Shown in pieces: positions 17,385 to 25,221 of a DNA stretch of 64,000 nt; positions within the stretch are counted from its first letter, which is position 1, and each line of letters starts with the position of its first letter. The notes below the pieces were generated by a model, which made no database searches, had not been told where the DNA came from, and worked only from the letters and a program-made list of their open reading frames with translations. The DNA is taken from NCBI GenBank assembly GCA_963704835.1, contig CAVPHW010000020.1, forward strand, positions 62,001 to 126,000, given 5' to 3'. This stretch comes from GCA-2746605 sp963704835 (lineage in GTDB: Bacteria > Bacteroidota > Ignavibacteria > Ignavibacteriales > Melioribacteraceae). The position numbers were made by a program, and so were the translations under genes.

Positions 17385-18149
17385 ACCCAGAAGGGGTGAA
17401 ATTGTTTTAATATTTGAGCAATCGTCTTGTACTGAACTCCGTAGGAGTGAAATATGTCTGGAACATTTTCACAAATTTATATTCAAGTTGTATTTGCAGT
17501 TAAAGGAAGGGCCAATCTTATCTCACAAAATTGGAAAGATGAATTACATAAATATATAGCCGGAATTATAAAGGGAAAAAATCAAAAACCAATTATTGTA
17601 AATGGTATGCCGGATCATATTCATGCATTCATCGGGTTAAAACCATCAATGGCAATTTCAGATCTTGTACGAGATGTTAAAAATAATTCAACCAATTTTA
17701 TTAATGATAATAAATTTATAAAGGGAAGGTTTTCCTGGCAAGAAGGCTATGGTGTGTTTTCGTATTCTCATTCCCAAATAGATAACGTTTATAAGTATAT
17801 CCTAAACCAAGAAAAACATCATGCAAGGAAATCATTTCGCGAAGAGTATTTTGAAATCCTAAAAAAACATGAAATTGATTATAATGAAAAATATTTGTTT
17901 GATTGGATAGAATGAGAATATGTCACCTCTTCGAGGTTTTTATGTAAAATAATTTTATTCTATAAAAATATCACCCCTTCGGGGTAACTAATAGAACTTA
18001 TAAATAGTTCTCTAATGAAATATTAATCTGTACATTTAACAATGCACTTAAAATTAAGCGAAAATAATATATTGTAGTGTTTAGATAGTTTTGTAAATCA
18101 TTCTTGAAGGTTAAAACTCGATGCTAGATTTTAACCCCGAAGGGGTGGA
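17385..18149. mobile_element. REPtron-like unit: IS200/RAYT transposase gene bracketed by hairpins
   Basis: Short GC-rich hairpins flank the transposase gene. Upstream are ACCCAGAAGGGGTG (17385) and CTCCGTAGGAGTG (17437). Downstream, in inverted orientation, are CACCTCTTCGAGGT (17924) and CACCCCTTCGGGGT (17972), and then AACCCCGAAGGGGTGG (18133) in the original orientation. All end in or begin with the same GGTG/CACC edge. The layout matches a RAYT or IS200-like gene with its own REP targets. The stretch 17916-18232 holds only these repeats and AT-rich DNA. Confidence 0.65.
17454..17915 (+). CDS. IS200/IS605-type HUH transposase (TnpA)
   Basis: Y1 transposase of 153 residues, full length for IS200 TnpA. 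The opening FSQIYIQVVFAVKGR, the HUH pair in NGMPDHIHAFIGLKPS, the SDLVRDVKNNSTNFI helix and the nucleophile region SQIDNVYKYILNQEKHH (Tyr) are intact. No TnpB follows. The gene sits inside a set of inverted hairpins, so it may be a REP-associated or solo IS200-type element. It is predicted active. Confidence 0.88.
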   Translation: MSGTFSQIYIQVVFAVKGRANLISQNWKDELHKYIAGIIKGKNQKPIIVNGMPDHIHAFIGLKPSMAISDLVRDVKNNSTNFINDNKFIKGRFSWQEGYGVFSYSHSQIDNVYKYILNQEKHHARKSFREEYFEILKKHEIDYNEKYLFDWIE

Positions 18150-18232
18150 ATAAGCTTAGAGTCTTTTTAATTTTGCTCTAAAGTGCTACTAATTGTTAAT
18201 GTAAGCTCTATTTATACTGTATATGTTAAATC

Positions 18233-18968
18233 ATGAAAAAAACTAAAATAGAATGGACAGAAGAAACCTGGAATCCTACAACAGGATGTACAAAGGTTAG
18301 TGCTGGTTGTAAATTTTGCTATGCAGAAACAATGGCAAATCGTTTAGAAGCAATGGGAACTCATGGTTATGAAAATGGATTTAAGTTTTTCTTTAATGCC
18401 AGGTAGACTTGATCAACCATTCAAAAAGAAAAAGCCTACAAAATATTTTGTTAATTCTATGAGCGATTTATTTCATGAAGAAATGCCAGAAGAGTTCTTG
18501 GACAAAATATTTGATGTAATTGAAAAAACACCTCAGCATATTTATCAAATCTTAACCAAACGTGATATCAGAATGGCTGAGTATTTCAAAAATAAAGCAG
18601 TACCTAAAAATGTTTGGTTGGGTGTTTCTTCAGAAAACAAGAAAGACGGTTTACCAAGAATTGATAGTTTGAGAAACATAAAAGCTACAGTTAAATTTCT
18701 TTCAATTGAACCATTATTAGAAGATTTAGGAAAAATAAATCTAAAAGGTATTCATTGGGTTATTGTCGGTGGAGAGAGCGGACACAAAGCCAGACCAATG
18801 AAAGAAGAATGGGCGGTTAATATTAGAGAACAATGTGAAAAGGCTAATGTCCCTTTCTTTTTCAAACAGTGGGGAACTTGGGGAGCAGATGAAATTAAAA
18901 GAAACAAAAAAGCCAATGGTAGAGAACTTCAAGGTAAAATCTGGGAAGCTTATCCTAAAGTAGCATAA
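18233..18968 (+). CDS. DUF5131 (phage Gp37/Gp68) family protein, frameshifted
   Basis: The N-terminus KIEWTEETWNPTTGC and GCKFCYAETMANRL opens the family, with a cysteine cluster resembling a radical-SAM type Fe-S site. One extra T in the T5 run at 18386-18390 shifts the frame. The second frame continues MPGRLDQPFKKKKPTKYFVN, then SMSDLFHEEMPEEF, VGGESGHKARPM and FFKQWGTWG. Both halves match the family, so this is one gene of about 245 residues with a one-base insertion. The family is linked to phages and islands and its function is unknown. Confidence 0.83.
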
Positions 18969-19178
18969 AGTTATTCATTCACTTTCAGTTTTGAAAATAA
19001 TATTAAATATCCTTTATAATTAGTCTAGTAAGGTATTAATAGCATAATATCAAAATAAATTATTGTGAATTAATAAATATCTAGGTAATTTAAAATTAAT
19101 GCATGTAGGATAATTAATATTAGTACATGTATTCTAATAATTATTTGTATTTCAAAAATTAAATCAAATGGAGAGAAA
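18969..19178. other. AT-rich gap without a gene
   Basis: Two hundred bases of AT-rich DNA before the SpoVG-like gene. I see no hairpin or strong promoter, only the ribosome site GGAGAG just before 19179. Confidence 0.4.
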
Positions 19179-19430
19179 ATGAAAATTAGCAGAATGAATC
19201 CCTATGATGGTGACAGCAAAACTTCAGCTTTCTTTGATTTAGAGACTGAAGAAGGTATTATTATTAAAGGGTTTACCTTGGTTGATAGTACTAATGGACT
19301 TTTTGTTAGTCCACCAAGTGAAAAAGGAAAAGATGGTAAATATTACGACAAAATTTTACTGCCCAATGATAAGAAGAACGAATTAAATGATATTGCAGTA
19401 TCCTATTACAAACAGCTTCAAACCGCATAA
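19179..19430 (+). CDS. SpoVG-like small protein
   Basis: 83 residues resembling SpoVG: KISRMNPYDGDSKTSAFFDL at the start, then NGLFVSPPSEKGKDGKYYD, the most conserved SpoVG stretch (NGLFVxxPS...DG...D), and an amphipathic C-terminal helix. SpoVG family proteins bind DNA or RNA. The match is by motif only. It stands alone with a good ribosome site. Confidence 0.6.
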   Translation: MKISRMNPYDGDSKTSAFFDLETEEGIIIKGFTLVDSTNGLFVSPPSEKGKDGKYYDKILLPNDKKNELNDIAVSYYKQLQTA

Positions 19431-19535
19431 CTGAATTGCACGCACTTTAGCCCAAGTATTCTTAATATTTGGGCTATAATGTTTTACTTCTCTTAAATGC
19501 CTAGAAAACTATTATATAAATAGGTTAAAATGTAT

Positions 19536-19561
19536 GTCATCTCGAGCGGAGTCGAGAGATG
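19536..19561. repeat. REP-type hairpin upstream of the GIY-YIG gene
   Basis: GTCATCTC-GAGCGGAGTCGA-GAGATG. The arms CATCTC/GAGATG enclose the core GAGCGGAGTCGA. The same core recurs inverted at 19901-19924. Confidence 0.75.
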
Positions 19562-19577
19562 TTAATACTATGATTTA

Positions 19578-19881
19578 ATGAAAGATTATTGGGTTTATAT
19601 ATTGAAATGTTCTGATGGAAGTTATTATACCGGGCAAACTTCTAATCTAGAGAAACGTTTTTATGAACATAAATCAGGCATTTACAAAGGATATACCTAT
19701 TTAAGGCGTCCCGTTATATTAGTTTATTCTCAAGGGTTTTCTGATGTCAAAGAAGTCATTGAAGCTGAACGAAAAATTAAATTATGGAGTAGAAAAAAAA
19801 GAACCTTTAATACAAGGGAATTTTAAATTACTACATGATTTATCTGTGTGTAAAAACAAAAGCCGTTATCAAAATAAATAG
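19578..19881 (+). CDS. GIY-YIG nuclease family protein (UPF0213-like), frameshifted near the end
   Basis: Stand-alone GIY-YIG nuclease domain: YWVYILKCSDGSYYTGQT, the conserved Arg in LEKRFYEHKSG, GYTYLRRPVILVYS and the catalytic Glu in VIEAERKIKLWSRKK. As written the frame stops at 19826 after an unusual tail. Removing one A from the A8 run at 19793-19800 gives KKEPLIQGNFKLLHDLSV, the normal family C-terminus, with a stop at 19881. It is bracketed by inverted hairpins (19536 and 19901), which suggests it moves or is maintained with the repeats. Its substrate is unknown. Confidence 0.82.
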
Positions 19882-19900
19882 TTATATATTGTAAATCCTC

Positions 19901-19924
19901 CATGCTTCGACTCCGCTCAGCATG
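19901..19924. repeat. Inverted REP-type hairpin downstream of the GIY-YIG gene
   Basis: CATGCT-TCGACTCCGCTC-AGCATG, the inverse of the upstream copy's GAGCGGAGTCGA core with different but complementary arms (CATGCT/AGCATG). Confidence 0.75.
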
Positions 19925-19992
19925 AATAGAATTCTTTAATAAAAATTGAATGCTTTATCTAAATTCAACTACTTTGATTTATTATCTTTATT

Positions 19993-20034
19993 TTTTCACT
20001 TTTCACTTTTCACTTTTCACTTTTCACTTTTCAC
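19993..20034 (+). repeat. Six tandem copies of TTTTCAC upstream of dinB
   Basis: Perfect heptamer array (6 x 7 bases) ending 22 bases before the dinB start codon, followed by a degenerate TTTTTAAC continuation. Such arrays are prone to slippage and would change promoter or leader spacing. Confidence 0.9.
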
Positions 20035-20056
20035 TTTTTAACTTTTAATTTTAATC

Positions 20057-21247
20057 ATGAATACAATATTTCATTTAGATCTTGATACTTTTTTCGTTTC
20101 TGTCGAAAGAATTCTTGATCCCTCATTAAACGGTAAACCGGTTATTGTTGGAGCAAATCCTGAATTCGGAAGGGGAGTTGTAGCAGCTTGTTCTTACGAG
20201 GCAAGGGCTTATGGTCTCCATTCAGCTATGCCAATTAAGCAAGCTTATAGACTTTGTCCTAATGGTGTTTACTTACATGGGAGTCATGGTGAGTATAGCC
20301 AATATTCAAAGGCAGTAAAACACATTTTAGAAAAGTATGCCCCACTTATTGAGCAAGCTTCCGTTGATGAATTTTACATGGATTTCAGTGGGACGAAAAA
20401 TATTTACGGCTCAATGTTTATGCTTGCCTTAAAACTTCAAAAAGAAATTTTAGATAAACTTTTACTCCCTTGCTCAATTGGAATTGGCAGCAATAAAACT
20501 GTTGCTAAAATATGCTCCGATTATGCAAAACCTAGAGGTGTTACATACGTAATTCCAGGAATGGAGAAAGAATTTCTTGCGCCGCTTCCTGTTGAAACAA
20601 TACCTGGTGTGGGTAAAGTTACTTTGAAAGACCTTCATCTTAAAGGGATTTACAAAATTGGTGAACTAGCAAATATGTCAGAAGATTACCTAATTGCAGC
20701 ATTTGGTAAATACGGTACAGCGCTTTGGAAAAAAGCAAACGGAGGAGGAAGTGAATATCTAAATCCTCCAACTGATAGAAAAAGTATTTCTAAAGAAAGA
20801 ACTTATGGAAAGGATGAAAACAACAGAAGTGAAATTGAGAAAGTTCTTTTTAAATTAACCGGACAAGTTTGCCAATTACTGCGCGATAAAAACTGGCAGA
20901 CTGCAACAGTTAGTATTAAGTTGCGATATTCGGATTTTGTGACTTTAACCCGTGCAAAAACTATAAAGCCAACGGATGATGACCAAACAGTTTTTGATAC
21001 AGCAGTAAAACTTTTACATAAAGCTGATACACGTAGAGTAAGCATTAGATTGATAGGGGTTCATCTTACAAAATTCAATGAATTTTATGAGCAAGAAGAG
21101 ATATTTCAGGATGAAGAGATAATAAGAAAAAAAATGTTTGGGGCAATTACAAAAATTCGTGATAAATTTGGGTATTCGTCAATTCAGTTTGGTGAGATTG
21201 CAACTAAAAAAAGAAATGTGGCGGCAAGTTTTTTTGGAATGAGATAA
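20057..21247 (+). CDS. dinB: DNA polymerase IV (Y family)
   Basis: Translesion polymerase. Palm catalytic residues are in HLDLDTFFVSVE and SVDEFYMDFSG; the CSYEARAYGLHSAMP and SIGIGSNKTVAKICSDYAKP motifs and the helix-hairpin-helix IPGVGKVTLKDL are intact. The little-finger domain follows (RKSISKERTYGKD). The 396 residues are the full family length. I do not see a clear QLxLF clamp-binding motif at the C-terminus (it ends ASFFGMR). It probably belongs to the SOS regulon with lexA upstream, but no copy of the lexA palindrome is present before it. Confidence 0.93.
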   Translation: MNTIFHLDLDTFFVSVERILDPSLNGKPVIVGANPEFGRGVVAACSYEARAYGLHSAMPIKQAYRLCPNGVYLHGSHGEYSQYSKAVKHILEKYAPLIEQASVDEFYMDFSGTKNIYGSMFMLALKLQKEILDKLLLPCSIGIGSNKTVAKICSDYAKPRGVTYVIPGMEKEFLAPLPVETIPGVGKVTLKDLHLKGIYKIGELANMSEDYLIAAFGKYGTALWKKANGGGSEYLNPPTDRKSISKERTYGKDENNRSEIEKVLFKLTGQVCQLLRDKNWQTATVSIKLRYSDFVTLTRAKTIKPTDDDQTVFDTAVKLLHKADTRRVSIRLIGVHLTKFNEFYEQEEIFQDEEIIRKKMFGAITKIRDKFGYSSIQFGEIATKKRNVAASFFGMR

Positions 21248-21265
21248 TCTAAAAGCAGTTTAAAT

Positions 21266-21290
21266 GTAGCCTCAGTTTTTAGCCTGAGGA
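21266..21290. repeat. Palindromic repeat, AGCCTCAAGCTTTAGC family, copy 1
   Basis: GTAGCCTCAGTTTTTAGCCTGAGG: arms CCTCAG/CTGAGG around TTTTTAGC. It lies between dinB and pabBC and resembles the copies at 23140 and 23243. Confidence 0.7.
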
Positions 21291-21300
21291 AAAGTAAATT

Positions 21301-23139
21301 ATGCAAATAGTAAAAATCTTAAAATACGTCGAGAAGAATACAAACTCTGCGTTTTTCTATACCCCAAATATTTATTCAGAAGGGAAGTCTTACTTTTTTA
21401 AAAAGCCATGTAAAGTCTTTTATGGAAAAACCAAAACACAAGTAGATGAAGTTTTATCTAAAGTTGACCAACTTTCTTTAGACCCTAATCTTATTGGGTT
21501 TGCAACCATTCCTTACGAAATTGGATATCATTTTCAGCCAAAGGAAATAAAGAATTCATATTTAGAAAAGTCAAAAGTTAGATTTTTATTTTATGAAAGA
21601 GAGAACGTAGAAATAATTTCTTCGGATAAACTTAATTTTGATGGTGTAAAAGAATTCTTCGGCTCTCACAAAAAGATTGCGGACTTTGAACTGGATATTA
21701 CCAAAGATGAGTATGTGGAGAAAATCAACAAAATTAAAAAATATATTGCTGAAGGTGATACATACCAAATTAATTTTACTACAAAGGCAAAGTTTAAATA
21801 CGATGGAGAATTGACGCAACTATTTCTTAATGGAATATTTAATCAATCTGCAAGTTATTCTGTCTTAATAAATAGTGAGGATAATTTTATCCTTTCCTTT
21901 TCACCGGAATTATTTTTTAAGACAGATTATAAAAATATTTTCAGTAAACCAATGAAGGGAACTTTAAAGAGAAAGGGTAATCCAGTTAAAGATGAAAAGC
22001 TTGCAGACTCACTTTTAATGGACGAGAAAAACTTAGCCGAAAATGTAATGATTGTTGATTTGATGAGGAATGATATTGGTAGAATTGCAGTAACAGATTC
22101 TGTGAAGGTGAAAAAATTATACGAAGTTGAAAAGTATGAAACACTTTATCAATTAACTTCTACAGTTGCTGGTGAGTTAAAAGAAAACAAACTAAGTGAA
22201 ATTATTAAAAATTTATTTCCAAGTGGCTCAATAACTGGAGCGCCCAAAATTAGATCAATGCAAATTATTGCTGAGTTGGAAAAAGCTCCACGGAATTTGT
22301 ACACGGGTTCTATTGGGTTAATTTCTAGTACCGAAGCAGTTTTTAATATTCCGATAAGAACAATCAACATAAATAAGCAAACAAAGATAGGCGAGCTTGG
22401 TTTGGGCAGCGGTATTGTTTGGGATAGTGATGCAGAAAGTGAGTATGAAGAAGTATTGTTAAAGGGAAAGTTTATAAGTTCTCCTCCTAAATACTTTGAA
22501 CTGTTAGAGACAATTCTTTTGGAAGATGGAAAATATTTTCTTTTAGAAAATCATTTATCTAGACTAAAGAAAACAGCCGAATATTTTTTGTTCAAATATG
22601 ATGAAGAGAAAATTAAGAGTGCCCTACAAAGTATGATTATTAAATGTGAGCAAGATAAAAAATATAAGATACGGCTTGTTATTGATAAATGGGGAAACCC
22701 TAAAATTGAAGTTGCCGAAATAAAGGATGCTGTTAAGAAAGCTAAAATTATTTTAAGTAAAGTTAAAAGATGTAATATGGGAAAATTTCTTTATCACAAG
22801 ACTACTTTTAGACCTTGGGATGAAGAATTGAACAATGCTAAGCAAAATGGTTTTGATGAGGTTTTATTCATAGATGAAAATGAAGAATTACTAGAAGGCG
22901 CAACAACTAATTTGATAATTGAAAAAAACGGTAAACAGTTCACTCCGCCAATAGAATTGGGAATATTAAACGGATGTTACAGACAATATCTTCTTGATAA
23001 TAATATGTGTGAAGAAAAGTTACTCAAAATCAATGACTTAGAAAGTGCAGATAAGATTATTCTGTGTAATTCAGTAAGAAAAGAAATAACAGTCTATCAA
23101 GTTTGTGATCATAATGGAACACTACTTTACTCTTCTTAG
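21301..23139 (+). CDS. Aminodeoxychorismate synthase component I fused to aminodeoxychorismate lyase (PabB-PabC)
   Basis: Bifunctional folate-pathway enzyme making p-aminobenzoate from chorismate. The N-terminal half (to about 390) is the chorismate-binding domain: GDTYQINFTTK, FSPELFFKTD, KPMKGTLKRKG, MIVDLMRNDIGRIA, FPSGSITGAPKIRSMQII and GSGIVWDSDAESEYEE. The C-terminal half (from about 400) is a PLP fold-type IV lyase with the catalytic Lys in FLYHKTTFRPWD and EGATTNLIIE before the PLP-phosphate loop. The glutamine amidotransferase subunit (PabA) is not adjacent. Hairpin repeats flank the gene on both sides. Confidence 0.92.
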   Translation: MQIVKILKYVEKNTNSAFFYTPNIYSEGKSYFFKKPCKVFYGKTKTQVDEVLSKVDQLSLDPNLIGFATIPYEIGYHFQPKEIKNSYLEKSKVRFLFYERENVEIISSDKLNFDGVKEFFGSHKKIADFELDITKDEYVEKINKIKKYIAEGDTYQINFTTKAKFKYDGELTQLFLNGIFNQSASYSVLINSEDNFILSFSPELFFKTDYKNIFSKPMKGTLKRKGNPVKDEKLADSLLMDEKNLAENVMIVDLMRNDIGRIAVTDSVKVKKLYEVEKYETLYQLTSTVAGELKENKLSEIIKNLFPSGSITGAPKIRSMQIIAELEKAPRNLYTGSIGLISSTEAVFNIPIRTININKQTKIGELGLGSGIVWDSDAESEYEEVLLKGKFISSPPKYFELLETILLEDGKYFLLENHLSRLKKTAEYFLFKYDEEKIKSALQSMIIKCEQDKKYKIRLVIDKWGNPKIEVAEIKDAVKKAKIILSKVKRCNMGKFLYHKTTFRPWDEELNNAKQNGFDEVLFIDENEELLEGATTNLIIEKNGKQFTPPIELGILNGCYRQYLLDNNMCEEKLLKINDLESADKIILCNSVRKEITVYQVCDHNGTLLYSS

Positions 23140-23271
23140 TGTAGCCTCAAGCTTTAGCTTGAGGAGATTGAAGGCAAAATAATATTTGCGCAGACTTAGA
23201 CTGAAAAAGCTTCAGGTAATAGGATTAACAAACAAAAATTGTACTACACAAGCTAAAGCTTGCGGTTACAT
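23140..23271. repeat. Two inverted copies of the AGCCTCAAGCTTTAGC palindrome
   Basis: GTAGCCTCAAGCTTTAGCTTGAGG begins at the base after the pabBC stop. A second copy at 23243-23268 reads in the opposite direction (CACAAGCTAAAGCTTGCGG). The first can act as a weak terminator hairpin. The rest of the gap to 23337 shows no gene. Confidence 0.7.
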
Positions 23272-23336
23272 GTAAGTCCATTTTAATCTCCGTAAACTCC
23301 AATCCAATACTTCAACTAACCCTTCAATTCAATTAT

Positions 23337-25025
23337 ATGCTTTCATTCCACACACATTCAAACTATTCTTTGCTCAAGGGTACTATTACCATTGACGATC
23401 TGATTGGTTTTGCCAAATCTCAAGGAAGTTTATATGTATCTTTGACCGATACGAACGGAATGTATGGATTAATTCAATTTGCAAAAAAGGCAGAAGAAGC
23501 AGGGATTAAGCCAATTCTTGGAGCATATATTGATGATCCGAATGATAATTCCAAGTACGCTATTATTTTAGCAAAAAATAATTCAGGTTATTCCGAATTG
23601 TGTAAAATTATCACTTCAAGAAAGCTAAAAGAAGATTTTTTACTCTCTGAAGTTGTTAAGAATATTTCGGATAATTTATTTATCCTAACACCAAGCATTG
23701 TTTTATTGACCGAACTTTTGGAATTTCCCAAAGTTTTAAAAAATGTTTTTGCAGAACTAATCATCACGGATAAATGGAAATGCAAAACCAGGAAATTGTA
23801 CAACTTTGCTAAAGAGAAAAAACTTCAGATAGTTGCCTCTCATCCTGCTTATTTCTTAAAACAAGAAGATTTTATTTTGCATAAAGCAGTTTCCGCTATT
23901 AGACTTAATTCAACTTTGGAAAACTTGACAGAAGATGATATTGTTGATGAAGAGTTTTACCTAAAAACTTCAGTGGAAATTAAAAATACTTGGAAAAAAC
24001 TTCCCGAAGCTTTGTGGAATGTTGAATATATAGTGAAAAACTGCAATGTAGATTTACGGTTCAATAAGTATAAATTTCCGGTTTATTCAACTCCAAAGGA
24101 TGAAAACTCTTTTTCCTTTTTATGGAAAACTTGTTTTATTGGGCTAGCCGAAAAATATAAACCAATAAATGAAAAAATTATTAAAAGACTAAATTATGAA
24201 CTGGAGGTAATTGATGAACTCGGGTTCACAGATTATTTTTTAATTGTCTGGGATATAATAAAAGAGGCAAGAAAAAGAGGGATGATGACGATTGGAAGAG
24301 GCTCGGCCGCAAATAGTTTAGTTTCTTATTGTTTGGATTTTACTCAAGTTGATCCCATAAAACACAATTTGTACTTTGAGCGGTTTCTAAACCGAGGAAG
24401 AAAATCGCCACCGGATGTTGATTTGGATTTTTCCTGGAAGGAGAGAGATGAGATTGTAAAATATGTTTATGAAAAATATGGCTATAGTAATGTTGCTATG
24501 ATTTCGACAACCGTAACTTTCCGTGCGCGCTCTGCTTTTAGAGAAACAGCAAAAATTTTTGGAGTATCAGAACAAGAAATATCAAAGTATAGTAAATTTA
24601 TTCCCTGGACGAGTGCACATAATTTGGCTGTTTTAGCAGAGAAGTTTCCCGAATCAAAATCACTGGATTTTAAAGATGAACCGTGGAAATCAATTATTAA
24701 AATTGCTTCTTCACTCTCCGGATTTCCAAGACATTTGAGCATACATCCAAGCGGAATTGTAATTACTGAAAAACCCATAACTAACTATGTTGCCTTAGAA
24801 TATGCTAAAAATAAGGGATTAGGTCTAATAATTACTCAACCAGATATGTACCCAATTGAGGACATGGGTTTAATTAAAATTGATTTGTTAAGTCAAAGGT
24901 CTCTAGGGGTTTTGAGAGATACATTGAATAGTATAAACAATGCAAGCGAAAATACGGAAAACCGAAAAGTGCTTAAAATTCATCATTTAAATGAAAAAAA
25001 AGAAGATTTGGGGGAAGAGAAGTAA
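23337..25025 (+). CDS. DnaE-like protein, short form (PHP and palm region only)
   Basis: Resembles the first half of the bacterial replicative or error-prone polymerase alpha subunit. The PHP domain opens SFHTHSNYSLLKGTITIDDL, but the usual TDH reads TDT and the later metal site is SHPAYF, so PHP metal binding is degraded. The polymerase region keeps GRGSAANSLVSYCL, the catalytic PDVDLDFSW pair and the third Asp in IKIDLLSQRSLGVL. The protein stops soon after, at 562 residues, where full DnaE runs to over 1000 and continues with fingers, clamp-binding and OB domains. No remaining piece is visible in any frame before nifJ, so the shortening looks genuine. Nearby dinB and lexA suggest a mutagenesis-cassette relic or a specialised paralog. 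Confidence 0.75.
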   Translation: MLSFHTHSNYSLLKGTITIDDLIGFAKSQGSLYVSLTDTNGMYGLIQFAKKAEEAGIKPILGAYIDDPNDNSKYAIILAKNNSGYSELCKIITSRKLKEDFLLSEVVKNISDNLFILTPSIVLLTELLEFPKVLKNVFAELIITDKWKCKTRKLYNFAKEKKLQIVASHPAYFLKQEDFILHKAVSAIRLNSTLENLTEDDIVDEEFYLKTSVEIKNTWKKLPEALWNVEYIVKNCNVDLRFNKYKFPVYSTPKDENSFSFLWKTCFIGLAEKYKPINEKIIKRLNYELEVIDELGFTDYFLIVWDIIKEARKRGMMTIGRGSAANSLVSYCLDFTQVDPIKHNLYFERFLNRGRKSPPDVDLDFSWKERDEIVKYVYEKYGYSNVAMISTTVTFRARSAFRETAKIFGVSEQEISKYSKFIPWTSAHNLAVLAEKFPESKSLDFKDEPWKSIIKIASSLSGFPRHLSIHPSGIVITEKPITNYVALEYAKNKGLGLIITQPDMYPIEDMGLIKIDLLSQRSLGVLRDTLNSINNASENTENRKVLKIHHLNEKKEDLGEEK

Positions 25026-25221
25026 AAGAAATTACAATAATGTAATTCTTAAAACTAAGATTGAGAAACAGCTTTTTCTAATAATTAAGAGAGAAATAAT
25101 AAAAAACCCTTCGTTTTGTTGAAAAATGATAAAAAAAGCCAAAATATTAAAACTGGTACAATTTTAGCATAAAATTACACGATATCGTTTATAAGCTAAA
25201 ATAATAATTGTAAGGGAAAAA

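Noticed and set aside
19993..20034. Tandem repeat considered as CRISPR or origin iterons
   Set aside because: The units are seven bases with no spacers, and there is no DnaA-box cluster or replication gene nearby.
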